A stretch of 64,000 nucleotides of DNA, taken from contig JAHZFJ010000015.1 of the NCBI GenBank assembly GCA_019421365.1, forward strand, positions 20,501-84,500, given 5' to 3'. Shown here one piece after another: positions 39,379 to 47,891 of the stretch. The DNA is from Lachnospiraceae bacterium. GTDB lineage: Bacteria > Bacillota > Clostridia > Lachnospirales > Lachnospiraceae. A model generated the notes under the pieces. It was given only the letters and a program-made list of their open reading frames with translations. It was not told the DNA's origin and ran no database searches. Every line of letters starts with the position of its first letter. The stretch's first letter is position 1. The position numbers and the translations under genes are program-made.

Positions 39379-41448
39379 TTACTCATAAATCGGATATTCT
39401 CTTCCTTCTCTTACGAATAAAGGAATTGTATCAATCGGTGCATCTACTGTAACCCACTGTCCGCCTTCATATTCTTTGCCCGTCTTTGCATCAGTCCAAT
39501 TAAGTCCTGATGGAAGATATACAGAGCGCTCTGTTATGTTTTCTTCCATAATCGGTGCAACTAAGATATCCGGTCCAAACATGTATTGGTCTTTCAGACT
39601 CCAGCAAGCTTGGTCCTCTGAGAATTCATAGAACATAGGACGCATAACTGGACTTCCCATTTCATGGGCTTGTTTCATACATTCACGAATATATGGACGA
39701 AGACGCTCTCTCATAAACAAAAACTCTTTTAAGATTTCGTAATTCTCTTCACCAAAGGACCAAACTTCATTATCCTGCCCAGATGAGAATTGACGAACAC
39801 CATCAACAAACTCTTCTTCTAATTCATAGAATGGTGGACGTTCTCCATGAAGACGGAATACTGGACAAAATACGCCCCATGCAAACCAACGAACTAATAA
39901 TTCATGGAATTTCTCATCTGTAATATCACCACCTAAGAAACCACCAATATCTGTAGTCCACCAAGGAATACCTGCCATAGCCATATTAAGTCCTGCTTGT
40001 AGTTGCTCTCTCATAGCACGGAAAGAAGAATGAACATCACCGGACCATATTAGTGCACCATACTTTTGACTTCCTGCCCATGCGCAACGAACTAAATTAA
40101 CCAACTCTGTCTTACCTTCAGCTACCATTCCATCATAAAAGCCTTTTGCGTACATAGCAGGAAAGATATTACTACATTGTAGAGCACTTCCTTGATGAAA
40201 ACGATAGATATCATAATCATATGGTCCGAATTCTGGTTCTGCCTCATCTAACCAAAACAGATTAACGCCTTTGTCATAATAATTCTCTTTACATCTTTCC
40301 CAAACATACTTACGTGTTTCGGGATTGGTAGCATCAAAGAATACTGTCTCGCCCATCCAGTTCATATGAATACTCACTCCACGATCACAAGTAACTAACA
40401 ATCCATCTTGATTCATCTTTGCAAAATTCTCACTTCTTGAATCTACTGTAGGCCATACAGAAGCCATTAGTTCAACACCATATGATTTCAGTTCTTGTGT
40501 CATTGCTTCTACATCTGGCCAATACTTTGGATCAAATTTGAAGTCACCTTGTTTTGTCCAATGGAAGAAATCCGCTACGATTACGTCCATCGGAAGTCCT
40601 CTACGTTTATGTTCACGTACCACATTCAACAATTCTTCTTGTGTACGATAACGTAATTTGCATTGCCAAAAACCCATACCGTATTCAGGCATCATAGGTA
40701 CACGGCCCGTTACTGCTGTATACTGTTCAATAATCTGTGCAGGCGTATCCCCTGTAGTTATAAAATAATCAATTTTCTTCGTACTTCTTGCAAACCACTC
40801 TGTTTTATTCGTACCAAATGATGCCGTTCCAATAGCAGGATTATTCCAAAGCATTCCATAGCCTCTACTTGATACCATAAAAGGTACACTTGCTTGTGTA
40901 TTTCTTTGACATAGGTCTAAAACTGCACCTTTTTTATCTAGATTTCCTTCTTGATATTGTCCCATACCAAAGATTTTTTCATCTTCGTATGCCTCAAAGC
41001 GAAGAACAGCGTGATAATCGCTACCACCTGGTATCGCTTTTAACTCTCTAGCATCTACACAATAAGGTACACAGTATCGGTCAATACGGTAACGGTTTCT
41101 CCAATACTCTTCTAATAACACATTGCCTTCTTCATCATAAAAAGATAGCCAACCTTCATGATTAATCTTAGCTGTTAGCTTACCATTACGAATACTTGCA
41201 ATCTCAAATTGTTGAATATGTTTTTCTCTTTCTTCACCCTTGTACCAAGGTTCAACAATATCAACCTGGTCAATATGTATCTCCGCCTTACAATCAATAG
41301 GTTCCTCTGTTAACGCCCAATCATTTAGATCCATATGAGCTTCTCTTGTAACACGTACACGAAGGGAATTCTCTCCCCAAGGTTCAATCCACATTCTTTC
41401 TGTTTGATTAATACAAACTAATCGATTGTTCTCACTAATAAAATGCAT
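39379..41448 (-). CDS. GH31 alpha-xylosidase / alpha-glucosidase
   Basis: A 689-residue family 31 glycoside hydrolase with an N-terminal beta-sandwich, a TIM barrel and C-terminal sheets. The nucleophile is D401 in FWLDEAEPEFG and the likely acid/base D471 in WSGDVHSSF, 70 residues apart as expected. There is no signal peptide, so it acts on imported oligosaccharides. With a GH74 in the same window, removal of alpha-xylose from xyloglucan oligosaccharides is the most attractive role; a 4-alpha-glucosidase is possible. It is preceded by the GH18 gene, but a terminator lies between them. Confidence 0.8.
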   Translation of the reverse strand: MHFISENNRLVCINQTERMWIEPWGENSLRVRVTREAHMDLNDWALTEEPIDCKAEIHIDQVDIVEPWYKGEEREKHIQQFEIASIRNGKLTAKINHEGWLSFYDEEGNVLLEEYWRNRYRIDRYCVPYCVDARELKAIPGGSDYHAVLRFEAYEDEKIFGMGQYQEGNLDKKGAVLDLCQRNTQASVPFMVSSRGYGMLWNNPAIGTASFGTNKTEWFARSTKKIDYFITTGDTPAQIIEQYTAVTGRVPMMPEYGMGFWQCKLRYRTQEELLNVVREHKRRGLPMDVIVADFFHWTKQGDFKFDPKYWPDVEAMTQELKSYGVELMASVWPTVDSRSENFAKMNQDGLLVTCDRGVSIHMNWMGETVFFDATNPETRKYVWERCKENYYDKGVNLFWLDEAEPEFGPYDYDIYRFHQGSALQCSNIFPAMYAKGFYDGMVAEGKTELVNLVRCAWAGSQKYGALIWSGDVHSSFRAMREQLQAGLNMAMAGIPWWTTDIGGFLGGDITDEKFHELLVRWFAWGVFCPVFRLHGERPPFYELEEEFVDGVRQFSSGQDNEVWSFGEENYEILKEFLFMRERLRPYIRECMKQAHEMGSPVMRPMFYEFSEDQACWSLKDQYMFGPDILVAPIMEENITERSVYLPSGLNWTDAKTGKEYEGGQWVTVDAPIDTIPLFVREGREYPIYE

Positions 41449-41491
41449 ACCTTATTCCTCCTGTTCTCTGCCTTCCAAAGGGCTAACTTAT

Positions 41492-41542
41492 AAAAAAATC
41501 CCATGCAAAATTTTATATTTTAAATTAAAATCTTGCATGGGA
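41492..41542 (-). terminator. Terminator of the GH18 gene
   Basis: A 10-bp GC-containing stem TCCCATGCAA/TTGCATGGGA with an AT-rich extension (41499-41542) is followed on the minus strand by TTTTTTT. Confidence 0.88.
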
Positions 41543-41589
41543 ATTTATATTTTATAATGCTCTGGCGGCGATACAATTAATTAATATAA

Positions 41590-43281
41590 TTAATTAACAT
41601 ATTTTAAAATAACGCTCCAGACACTGCTTTTTTCTAGTCCAAGCTTCCAACTTGCAATACCTGCAACGTTGTTATCCATAATAACCTTAAGCTTTTCTTC
41701 TAAGGATTTCTCCTCTTCCAACCAGATCTTGTATATGTTTCCACCACTTTCATACTCTGCATAATACTGCATTGTTTCGTTATCCCAAGTAGCTTCTGCA
41801 TTATTCTGATCAAGAATCGCTTGTGCTTGTTCCATAGAATAAGCCTTTGCTGTTACACCTTCTGCTGACTCTTCCCATAATCTAGTATAGAACGGGATTG
41901 CAATTATGTTTTTCTCAGCCGGAACTTCTTTTAGTACATTCGTAACTGCATCTTTCACAAAATCTATGGATGCTACTGAACCACTTCCGTCTGAACCATT
42001 GATATGTTCATCATATGCCATAGTTACTACATAATCCACAAGTACACCCTGTTCTGCTCTATCATAATAAGAAGTATACGCACTTGGAACATAATTATCT
42101 ACAGATAAAATTATACCATTATTACGGCATTTTACAGACATTTCACGTAAGAACTGAATATAATGATTACCTGCAGCTTGAGGGATCTTTTCAAAATCCA
42201 TATTTAGACCATCTAAATTATATTTGATTGCTAATGAGATTAATTCATTGGATAATTTGTCTCTTCTACTTGTATACGATAACAATTCTTCCATATTGAT
42301 ACCATTGGTGAAATCATCCACCAATGCCCAAACTTCAACACCGTAGTTATGAGCACGTTGCACATATGTCTCACTTGCTAGTGATTCTACATCCCCTTCA
42401 ACACTTGATACCTTAAACCAAGTAGGTGATATAGTCGTTACCCCTTTTGTGTTACCAAGTAACTCTAGTACATGATTATTAGCAGTCTGGTTCGTAACTT
42501 GATGGAATGTCAAATTAATCTTATAATCCTTAGATATACTCGTATACTCAGGTGCCTTGAAATTACTCTCTTCAGCTACATAGTAGGAATTCTTCGTCAT
42601 AGAATTTTTGACATACCCTACAATTCCATCCTCTGTAATTACCTTTGTAAATTTCTTATTAATCTCTTCTTCATCGATAATTATCTCTACTTGCTCGCCC
42701 TTCTTCAATTGCTTCAAGATGTCCCCTTTAACCGTTGGTTCATATCGTAATTGAGTCTCTTCTTTAACATCTGCATACAAAAACTCTTCTCCCCATACGT
42801 AAGAGATTACCACACGATTTGGTTCTTCATATAACGTGTACCTAATATCCGAAAATTCCTTAACGTAGTCAAGAGCAATATAGACTTTCCCATCTTCTAC
42901 CTTCGATATGGAATAATCCATTGACTTCTTACTTTTATTTATATAATAGTCTTTGCCTCCAACTTCAGCCTTAATAATTTCGGTAGGCGTAGTATATATT
43001 AGTAGACTTTCATTATTATCTAGGTAAAATCGTTTATTAAAATATGTTGTTACAGTGTCATAATCAACATAGATATGTCCATCAATTAATTTTCCCTTTT
43101 GCTCATATATTTTATTCTGCAGAATAAGGGTAACGTCATTATCTTCCGTCTGGTAATATTCATAAAGATCCATAACTTTCTTGCTCGGCGCAAATTTGCT
43201 ATACATCATAATTCCGGCTGTAATGGCAATTGCCAAGAATAAGATTATACTTATTACGGTTAATCTAATCTTCTGTTTCAT
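41590..43281 (-). CDS. Membrane-anchored GH18 protein with SH3-type domain
   Basis: A 563-residue protein with a membrane anchor (about 7-26), a copper-amine-oxidase-N-like region (about 50-175), an SH3b-like region (about 180-235) and a GH18 barrel from about 265. The catalytic segment reads LDGLNMDFEKI: D357, N360, D362, E364, i.e. DxxNxDxE instead of DxxDxDxE. The catalytic glutamate is kept. Proteins of this layout (YaaH/YdhD-like) act on peptidoglycan or spore-cortex glycans outside the membrane. It may hydrolyse muramyl glycan with altered activity. Confidence 0.8.
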   Translation of the reverse strand: MKQKIRLTVISIILFLAIAITAGIMMYSKFAPSKKVMDLYEYYQTEDNDVTLILQNKIYEQKGKLIDGHIYVDYDTVTTYFNKRFYLDNNESLLIYTTPTEIIKAEVGGKDYYINKSKKSMDYSISKVEDGKVYIALDYVKEFSDIRYTLYEEPNRVVISYVWGEEFLYADVKEETQLRYEPTVKGDILKQLKKGEQVEIIIDEEEINKKFTKVITEDGIVGYVKNSMTKNSYYVAEESNFKAPEYTSISKDYKINLTFHQVTNQTANNHVLELLGNTKGVTTISPTWFKVSSVEGDVESLASETYVQRAHNYGVEVWALVDDFTNGINMEELLSYTSRRDKLSNELISLAIKYNLDGLNMDFEKIPQAAGNHYIQFLREMSVKCRNNGIILSVDNYVPSAYTSYYDRAEQGVLVDYVVTMAYDEHINGSDGSGSVASIDFVKDAVTNVLKEVPAEKNIIAIPFYTRLWEESAEGVTAKAYSMEQAQAILDQNNAEATWDNETMQYYAEYESGGNIYKIWLEEEKSLEEKLKVIMDNNVAGIASWKLGLEKSSVWSVILKYVN

Positions 43282-43410
43282 CTATGTTCCTCCATAATTT
43301 ATTACGATGTTTTTATACGGTACTCTTCCACAATTATAACAGTATTTTCTTGTTATTTCTATGTTTTTCTCGCTATTAATTCTTATTTTTTTATTATTAT
43401 AACTATCCTG

Positions 43411-44358
43411 TTACTCAAATTTCATTATAGTGAGAATCTCTGCTGCCTCTACATCATTAAAAATTGGAATCTCAAATACCGTTTTATCGCCTTCATAAAT
43501 CTGAAGGAATTCTTCATAACCTAGCTTTACAAAACCATATGCCTTTTTTACTTTTGATACTAATTCCACTTTTGATATTAATTCTCTTTTTCCTAAATAT
43601 ATCTTGCCATTAAAAAATGCTATAAGATAATTCTTGGTTATCTTCATATTAACAGAATCATATTCTAATTCTTTTTCAACTTCTTTGTTGATACAATCTA
43701 GCACATGATCAATCTCACCTGTGCTGGCTAAATTTCTGACTTCTTTTCGTTTATATATATTCTTTAGGTTATAATAAGATGTAATACAATAAACAAGACA
43801 TAGTAAGATAACACAGACAATTGCCCCCCATATTATATACATTCTTGTAATCTCCGCATCTGCTTCATCTAAAACTATTGTGGATATTACTCCTGTATCG
43901 ATCCATTCCTGGGTGGTCATCTCATAATCTTGTGCCACCATACTTAGCAAATCGGGGTCGGTATGCATGCGTGCTGTAAACGAATAATTTGTAAGAAGTT
44001 CGTCTGGATGTTCTACATCCTCTCCTGACCGACTAGTCGGTACGAACACAAAGAATTTTTCTTCTCCAATAACAGTTGCATAACAATTGTAAAGATTTTT
44101 ACCGCTCTTATCTTCTTTATAATATCCAGTAAACTCTAATGTAGCGTTAGTTACTTTAACATAATCAACTCCTGCTTCATACTCTTTCATTAAGTCTTTC
44201 CCATTTTGCGCATCTAATACATGAAAAGGGTTGTATAACTTACCTACAAAGATGAGACAGAATACAATAACTAACAAGAATAAAACCATTCCTACTTCGC
44301 TAATTAGTTTGTTCTTATTTTCTTTTTGTATTTGTTTTCGAATATCATATGTGCTCAT
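43411..44358 (-). CDS. Hypothetical protein with two membrane segments
   Basis: A 315-residue protein I do not recognise. It has membrane segments at about 21-42 and 171-195. The loop between them (about 45-170) should be outside the cell; the C-terminal 120 residues are cytoplasmic and include a KRELISKVELVSKVKKAYG stretch. It lies downstream of the kinase/SAF cluster on the same strand, after a 345-bp gap with a strong inverted repeat, so it may not be cotranscribed. Function unknown. Confidence 0.6.
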   Translation of the reverse strand: MSTYDIRKQIQKENKNKLISEVGMVLFLLVIVFCLIFVGKLYNPFHVLDAQNGKDLMKEYEAGVDYVKVTNATLEFTGYYKEDKSGKNLYNCYATVIGEEKFFVFVPTSRSGEDVEHPDELLTNYSFTARMHTDPDLLSMVAQDYEMTTQEWIDTGVISTIVLDEADAEITRMYIIWGAIVCVILLCLVYCITSYYNLKNIYKRKEVRNLASTGEIDHVLDCINKEVEKELEYDSVNMKITKNYLIAFFNGKIYLGKRELISKVELVSKVKKAYGFVKLGYEEFLQIYEGDKTVFEIPIFNDVEAAEILTIMKFE

Positions 44359-44533
44359 AATTACTCCTATCTGTACAAGGCTATTAAGCCTCTGTGTGAA
44401 TAAACACTAATTTCATTTTACTAGGTCTTCGCGGGTGTGACTTGGCGCTTTTTGCCTAATGTCTGTGCATTATTTTCTGCCAAACAGTACTAGTATACCA
44501 TATAATTTCTTAAAAGTGTAACTATTTAGGTCC

Positions 44534-44621
44534 ATGGTATATGGCGTGGTATTAATCCTTCGAGGTGCTTTTGGATAAGAAGGTTGTATATTGTGATATA
44601 TTTAATCCCGCCATATACCAT
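44534..44621. repeat. 88-bp inverted-repeat element D
   Basis: ATGGTATATGGCG at 44534-44546 is perfectly complementary to CGCCATATACCAT at 44609-44621, and pairing continues inward through ATTAAT/ATTTAAT. It lies 80 bp beyond the stop of the SAF-domain gene. There is no T run. The rest of the gap 44359-44703 holds nothing else I can identify. Confidence 0.6.
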
Positions 44622-44703
44622 ATAGGTTTTCTAATTCTAACAGTCCAGTTGTACTTCCCATATAACTCAAATTAGCCACGTCACCATAACAACTGACTAA
44701 GCT

Positions 44704-45603
44704 TTAATCTACATAGTTCGCATCGATATAATCGGTATCTGTTGATCCTATGCTCTCTTCTACCGACTTACCCTCAGCATATGTAGAACTAGTATTGCTT
44801 ACGTTTTGATCCGAGTATTCCTTTATTTGCATAGTTACACGTTCTCTAACCCGATTTTCCATATGCTTTATTGCTTTATCTACTACATTCGGATCCTCCC
44901 CTATCAATGCATGAACGATATCATTCTCCGGATAGGTTACAATTGCTTTTTCTTGATCTTGCGATACATACTGTATTGCATAGATTTTTGCCTGATCATT
45001 GAAATACGCATCCACGGCAGCACTTGATAGGAATAATATCTCTTCTTCAGATACTTCTATCCATAAAGTATTATCTGTCTGTGCTACTTCATCATACAAC
45101 GAACAGTCCAAGACACGCTTCTTAGAGAGTACTATGTAATCTGCACCATTTGGAAACTGAATACGAATATCTACATAATCGCCTCTACTTAAAGCCTCGG
45201 TCATCTCAATAAAATGATACGCATGTTTTCTCAGATCATCTGCCACAAGTTCCCCTTTATCAATCATTTCAGGTGATAAAACAGTATTCGACTTAACTCC
45301 GTATCTTAATTTACTATTAACTGCATCTTCTAAACTAACAACATTCAACTGTTGCTTTGTTTGTGTCAGCGGAACGGTCGCCAATTGCTCTTGTTTCAAT
45401 ATTTCTCCTTGTGCTAGATCTTCCAGAACAACTACTCCATGTGTAATAGGAGTCTGCTCTTTGTCTTGATTTCTAGAGGTAACGTTGTTATATATTGCAA
45501 TGCCTCCAAACACCAATACAAATCCTGCAATTAAACATACGATACCTATTATTACAATTTTCTTCTTTGCTATCTTTCTTTTGCCTTTTCTAATTATAGA
45601 CAT
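44704..45603 (-). CDS. SAF-domain membrane protein, CpaB/RcpC-like
   Basis: A 299-residue protein with one membrane segment at about 16-38, then a SAF domain (about 55-120; HGVVVLEDLAQGEILKQEQL, SKLRYGVKSNTVLSPEMI) and a further beta region (about 125-230), finishing in a charged low-complexity tail. This is the layout of CpaB/RcpC, the periplasmic or outer-face component of Tad pili. No secretin, CpaF ATPase, TadB/C or pilin is in the window. It lies 46 bp after the pseudo-MinD gene and is likely in its operon. Confidence 0.65.
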   Translation of the reverse strand: MSIIRKGKRKIAKKKIVIIGIVCLIAGFVLVFGGIAIYNNVTSRNQDKEQTPITHGVVVLEDLAQGEILKQEQLATVPLTQTKQQLNVVSLEDAVNSKLRYGVKSNTVLSPEMIDKGELVADDLRKHAYHFIEMTEALSRGDYVDIRIQFPNGADYIVLSKKRVLDCSLYDEVAQTDNTLWIEVSEEEILFLSSAAVDAYFNDQAKIYAIQYVSQDQEKAIVTYPENDIVHALIGEDPNVVDKAIKHMENRVRERVTMQIKEYSDQNVSNTSSTYAEGKSVEESIGSTDTDYIDANYVD

Positions 45604-45649
45604 GAACCAGTCCTTTCTCTACAGATTACTATTTTATCAATTGCATGAC

Positions 45650-46258
45650 TCAGATGGGGAACCTTCTCCAAAACTGTATGATATCTTTTACCAACAAAAA
45701 GGGATCATAGATACAGGGAATACCATATAATTTTATACCAAACTCACGATAAAATTCTCTGATATCATATCTCTGACCTAGGGTTGCAAGATAGAAGCTT
45801 ATCTCTAAATCTGTCCTCTCTCTGCGTATGATTTCTTCATATGCATCCCTTTTCCATTCGCACAAACTACCTATAAGCAAACGATAATTACATCTAGCAT
45901 ATTGGGCCTGTTTAACCCCTTCGTATACTCCATAGTCAACAAGTACATAATCGTATGATATTCTTTGTAACCTAAGCCAAATATCTTCATCTGCCCTAGG
46001 ATAAAAATCAACTTTCCCTATGCAAAAGTAATCTGCTTCTCCTGTAACTCCTGCAGCTCTTTTTATATAAGAGAAATGCATATTATCATTACCTTCTACT
46101 AAAGCAACTCGATAGTGACAATAATGTGAAAGGTATGTACCAAGTGATATAACAGAATACGTAACGCCTACTCCAGGCACGGTTCCCATCAGCGCTATCA
46201 CGGTCTTATTTTGTTTTTGCGAAAGCACTGAACGTCTTGAACTTTTTCCACCAGACAT
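45650..46258 (-). CDS. CpaE/MinD-like pseudo-ATPase
   Basis: A 202-residue protein with the MinD/CpaE topology. Where a deviant Walker A lysine motif (GKT) is expected it reads G25-TVPGV-G31-V32-T33, so the lysine is replaced by valine. The Walker B-like strand is YVLVDYGVYEG, then ARCNYRLLIGSLCEW. The same pattern (DYGV, ARADLRLLVITSKPW) occurs in the C-terminal half of the upstream kinase, so the two domains look paralogous. Its start lies 53 bp inside the kinase gene, in another frame. Related TadZ proteins also have weak Walker motifs. Function unknown. Confidence 0.65.
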   Translation of the reverse strand: MSGGKSSRRSVLSQKQNKTVIALMGTVPGVGVTYSVISLGTYLSHYCHYRVALVEGNDNMHFSYIKRAAGVTGEADYFCIGKVDFYPRADEDIWLRLQRISYDYVLVDYGVYEGVKQAQYARCNYRLLIGSLCEWKRDAYEEIIRRERTDLEISFYLATLGQRYDIREFYREFGIKLYGIPCIYDPFLLVKDIIQFWRRFPI

Positions 46259-47624
46259 CCTTTTCTCCTTTCAACAAACTTGTTGCTGTCATATCCGTAA
46301 GCATTGCATATATCAATTCCCATATAGCTTTATCATAACTATAAAACAGAAGGTCAGGTATGTATGAAAATCGGTAGACATGTTCAAAGGTTTTGTTAGC
46401 AAGCACATATTCATACTCCCTAGAAGATGTTAAATTCAATATAATAGCAACCTTCTTATCAATGCTTTGTATTATATCCTTAATAGAACTGCTTATCTCC
46501 CATGGCTTAGATGTGATTACTAACAAACGTAAATCAGCCCTCGCAAACTCCTCTTTGTTTTCCTTGTTCAACACTCCATAATCTAATACTATGGTGTCAT
46601 AATCCTTTTCAAGTTCATTCATCTCACCTGTATCCTTGAGGAGAATGTGCAGATATTTTGATACATAGACTCCTTTCTCTAGAATGAAATCTCCTTTACT
46701 GTTGATAATATCAACACAATGCTTACTACTATTGCGCTCAATATACAAACTTTTTTCAAGATATTTATTGAGATACTTGTTTAAGGTAAGTGCTACTTGT
46801 GTCGTCCCTACTTTAGTTTGAACTCCTGCAACTGCAATTGTAAGAGATGTCGTCTTTTTACACATATTGCTCTTCGTTCTTCTTTGCATCTTGCTTAGTG
46901 CAAGTATTACTTGTTTAATACTTTGATACCGTAATCCTGGATTTTCCCTGGTACATCGATTGATAATCGTCTTTAACCCACTAGAACATCTTCCCTTTAA
47001 ATCTACATTCTCGATATGGGAGTTGCTCGCAAAAAGGCAGCCAGTTACCATAAAGTACATCACCATACCGATTCCGTATATATCCGTTCTCTCATCAAGA
47101 ATTCCCCCTGAATATTGCTCTGGAGCTGCATATCCAATGGTTCCTGCAATAGCTTCGCCCTCCTTATCTTCGTCTCTATATCTTGCAGAGCCGTAATCAA
47201 TTAATGTGATTCCTTTCTCAGAAACAAGTATATTATCTGGTTTTAGATCTAGATAAAGAATGATTTTTTCTTGATTATGTAGGTATTGAATTACTTCACA
47301 GATTTGTAATGAAAATTGTAGAATACGTTCCTCCGAGATAGACTCCTGAGTTCGTATCAAAGATTTTAATGATTGGCCATCACAGTACTCCATAATAAGA
47401 TATGTATTCTGGTCATCTTCTTCCCAGTCATACATAACAGGTATTCGACTATGATGTAATTGACTTAAAATAATGGATTCTTTCAAAGAATTTTGATTGA
47501 CTATCTTGCTTTTACTTCGGCATTTGATGACGCGAAGTGAATGTAGCAGACGATGTTCTGCTAGGAATACAGTACTAGTGCCTCCGCTACCTAGCTTCTT
47601 AATTAGTTGGTATCTCTCTAACAA
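46206..47624 (-). CDS. Ser/Thr protein kinase fused to a pseudo-MinD/CpaE domain
   Basis: A 472-residue fusion. Residues 5-250 form a Hanks-type kinase: GSGGTSTVF loop (12-20), K34, catalytic loop YLDLKPDN with D126 and N131, D143 in DYG, then GYAAPEQ. The HRD motif reads YLD, so it is a non-RD kinase, but the catalytic residues remain. There is no membrane anchor or PASTA repeat. Residues 260-450 are MinD-like: G267-VQTKV-G273-T274-T275, lacking the GKT lysine, with a VLDYGV Walker B-like strand. It overlaps the next gene by 53 bp and begins the cluster. Confidence 0.75.
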   Translation of the reverse strand: MLERYQLIKKLGSGGTSTVFLAEHRLLHSLRVIKCRSKSKIVNQNSLKESIILSQLHHSRIPVMYDWEEDDQNTYLIMEYCDGQSLKSLIRTQESISEERILQFSLQICEVIQYLHNQEKIILYLDLKPDNILVSEKGITLIDYGSARYRDEDKEGEAIAGTIGYAAPEQYSGGILDERTDIYGIGMVMYFMVTGCLFASNSHIENVDLKGRCSSGLKTIINRCTRENPGLRYQSIKQVILALSKMQRRTKSNMCKKTTSLTIAVAGVQTKVGTTQVALTLNKYLNKYLEKSLYIERNSSKHCVDIINSKGDFILEKGVYVSKYLHILLKDTGEMNELEKDYDTIVLDYGVLNKENKEEFARADLRLLVITSKPWEISSSIKDIIQSIDKKVAIILNLTSSREYEYVLANKTFEHVYRFSYIPDLLFYSYDKAIWELIYAMLTDMTATSLLKGEKDVWWKKFKTFSAFAKTK

Positions 47625-47691
47625 ACGATAATTCGACTCACTCCTTTCTATTACTCCAAAGAACTTGTAAAATTATTACATCTCGTATCCC

Positions 47692-47720
47692 ATTATATCC
47701 TTTACTGTCCAAATATGCAA
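47692..47720 (-). promoter_or_regulatory. Candidate promoter of the kinase cluster
   Basis: On the minus strand TTGCAT (47720-47715) and TATAAT (47697-47692) are 17 bp apart, with the kinase start about 70 bases downstream. The -35 is a weak match. Confidence 0.4.
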
Positions 47721-47891
47721 TTGTAATTTTATGTTAATTTTACACAAAAATAAATATGTTTATTAGTCACATTTTACATATAGTTTATCTTAACTTTACA
47801 TGCGCTTGCTATGTTTATCCTATAAAACTTTATTCTATAAAACTTTATTTAATAAAGGGGAGAAATTTTTATAAGGGAAGGAAAAAGAATA

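Noticed and set aside
44400..44470. GCCTAATGT match to foldback family C
   Set aside because: Only about nine bases are shared, which is expected by chance.
46206..47624. Lysine K271 in the MinD-like domain of the kinase fusion as an active Walker A lysine
   Set aside because: It is two residues before the final glycine rather than after it, so it does not fit GKT or the deviant signature lysine with confidence.
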